A stretch of DNA of 33,409 nt from an uncultured bacterium (GTDB lineage: Bacteria; Verrucomicrobiota; Lentisphaeria; Oligosphaerales; Oligosphaeraceae). The stretch covers positions 1-33,409 of the forward strand of contig URJM01000018.1 in NCBI GenBank assembly GCA_900548225.1. Direction: 5' to 3'. The notes under the pieces were generated by a model, which was not told where the DNA came from, ran no database searches, and saw nothing but the letters and a program-made list of their open reading frames with translations. The translations under genes were made by a program, and so were the position numbers. This document shows, in pieces, positions 32,954 through 33,409 of this stretch; within the stretch, counting starts at the first letter, position 1, and every line of letters starts with the position of its first letter.

Positions 32954-33106
32954 ATGCCTTCCGAAATCATCCAGATGGCCTGCACCGAGTGCAAGCGCCG
33001 CAACTACACCACGACCAAGAACAAGCGCAATACTCCTGGTCGCCTGGAAATGAAGAAGTATTGCAAGTGGGACCGCAAGGTCACCACGCACCGCGAAGTG
33101 CGGTAG
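32954..33106 (+). CDS. rpmG: 50S ribosomal protein L33
   Basis: A 50-residue ribosomal protein L33 of the large subunit. Seen: IIQMACTECKRRNYTTTKNKRN, then GRLEMKKYCKWDRKVTTHRE. The first zinc-ribbon pair Cys10/Cys13 is present, but in the second knuckle only Cys37 remains; the fourth position is Asp40, so the usual four-cysteine zinc site is incomplete. The gene was placed from the conserved tuf-rpmG-tRNA-Trp-secE order. AGAGGAG lies about ten bases before ATG 32954. The 116-base gap after tuf contains hairpins but no clear terminator, so cotranscription with tuf is likely. Confidence 0.92.
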   Translation: MPSEIIQMACTECKRRNYTTTKNKRNTPGRLEMKKYCKWDRKVTTHREVR

Positions 33107-33147
33107 GCTTTCCGAACTCGCTTCGGCAAGTTTCAGTTTTCACCCGC

Positions 33148-33223
33148 AGGAGAGTAGCTCAATTGGTAGAGCAGCGGTCTCCAAAACCGCAGGTCGCAGG
33201 TTCGATCCCTGTCTCTCCTGCCA
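33148..33223 (+). tRNA. trnW: tRNA-Trp (anticodon CCA)
   Basis: A full cloverleaf with acceptor stem AGGAGAG/CTCTCCT, D arm GCTC...GAGC, anticodon stem GCGGT/ACCGC with loop CTCCAAA (anticodon CCA), a T arm with GGTTCGATCC, discriminator G and an encoded CCA at 33221-33223. It lies between rpmG and secE, the position it holds in many bacteria. The following gap (33224-33342) holds a hairpin GGCGGC-AAGG-GCCGCC. Confidence 0.96.
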
Positions 33224-33342
33224 CTTCTGTTTTAAAGACGGCATTCCCCAGGACGGCGGCAAGGGCCGCCATGCAAGGTCAATGACGGACTCCCCAAGGC
33301 CCGTGTATGGCAGCGAGGGGGACAACCACTTTGGAAAAGACA

Positions 33343-33409
33343 ATGACTAATCCCATCAAGGCAATCCAGACTCTCTATTTTGAGACAGTGGCGGAGATGA
33401 AGAAGTGCA
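33343..33409 (+). CDS. secE: Preprotein translocase subunit SecE, N-terminal fragment
   Basis: The window ends 22 codons into this gene. The visible protein, MTNPIKAIQTLYFETVAEMKKC, fits the cytoplasmic amphipathic helix that opens the SecE core (the family continues with K-C-T/S-W-P). SecE is a small membrane subunit of the SecYEG channel. Position just after tRNA-Trp supports the call, since secE-nusG-rplK normally follow. The start at ATG 33343 has no strong ribosome site (GGAAAAGACA upstream). Confidence 0.75.
   Translation, partial: MTNPIKAIQTLYFETVAEMKKC

Overview
The window reads as a chromosomal piece of a fairly GC-rich Gram-negative-type bacterium. Gene content and order (a tRNA-Thr, tuf, rpmG, tRNA-Trp, secE block; pilT; MEP-pathway dxr; FloA-type flotillin; plant-type acyl-ACP thioesterase; two large GH38 alpha-mannosidases; a CE15-type esterase) suggest the PVC superphylum, perhaps Lentisphaerota or Kiritimatiellota. 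That placement is inferred from gene content and has not been tested phylogenetically. Coding density is high and short same-strand operons dominate.

Layout. 1-369: cluster of palindromic repeat elements. 393-2396: promoter and a visibly AT-richer two-gene module, an AAA15-type ATPase plus an RloB-like protein, which looks like a candidate antiphage system. 2410-2532: a complete copy of the palindromic element. 2529-6293 (minus): CE15-like esterase and a RecD2-type helicase. 6460-11591 (plus): phosphofructokinase, then a probable operon of PilT, a small membrane protein, Dxr and a DUF362 ferredoxin-like protein. 11661-15094 (minus): a FloA/membrane-protein pair, a TrmH-type RNA methyltransferase and a Gfo/Idh/MocA oxidoreductase. 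15477-26510 (plus): gltX, der, GH38, maf, cysE, GH38. 26514-26898: a third repeat cluster, enlarged by a 53-bp tandem array. 26910-31188 (plus): dnaB, acyl-ACP thioesterase, an RdgC-like gene, acpS, cinA/pncC. 31218-33409: tRNA-Thr, tuf (reading frame broken), rpmG, tRNA-Trp, start of secE.

How it fits together. Most genes are housekeeping: replication and repair (dnaB, recD2, RdgC-like), translation (gltX, der, tuf, rpmG, rRNA methyltransferase, tRNAs), lipid and isoprenoid synthesis (dxr, acpS, thioesterase) and glycolysis (pfk). The two mannosidases, the CE15-like esterase and the sugar-type oxidoreductase point to use of plant or host glycans. The least ordinary parts are the RloA/RloB-like pair bracketed by repeats, the repeat family itself (short terminal inverted repeats, purine-rich arms, a stem-conserved GC hairpin, no transposase in view), and the 53-bp array with a covarying hairpin. 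Two coding regions (tuf and the start of the CE15 gene) show apparent indels that are either assembly errors or real lesions.
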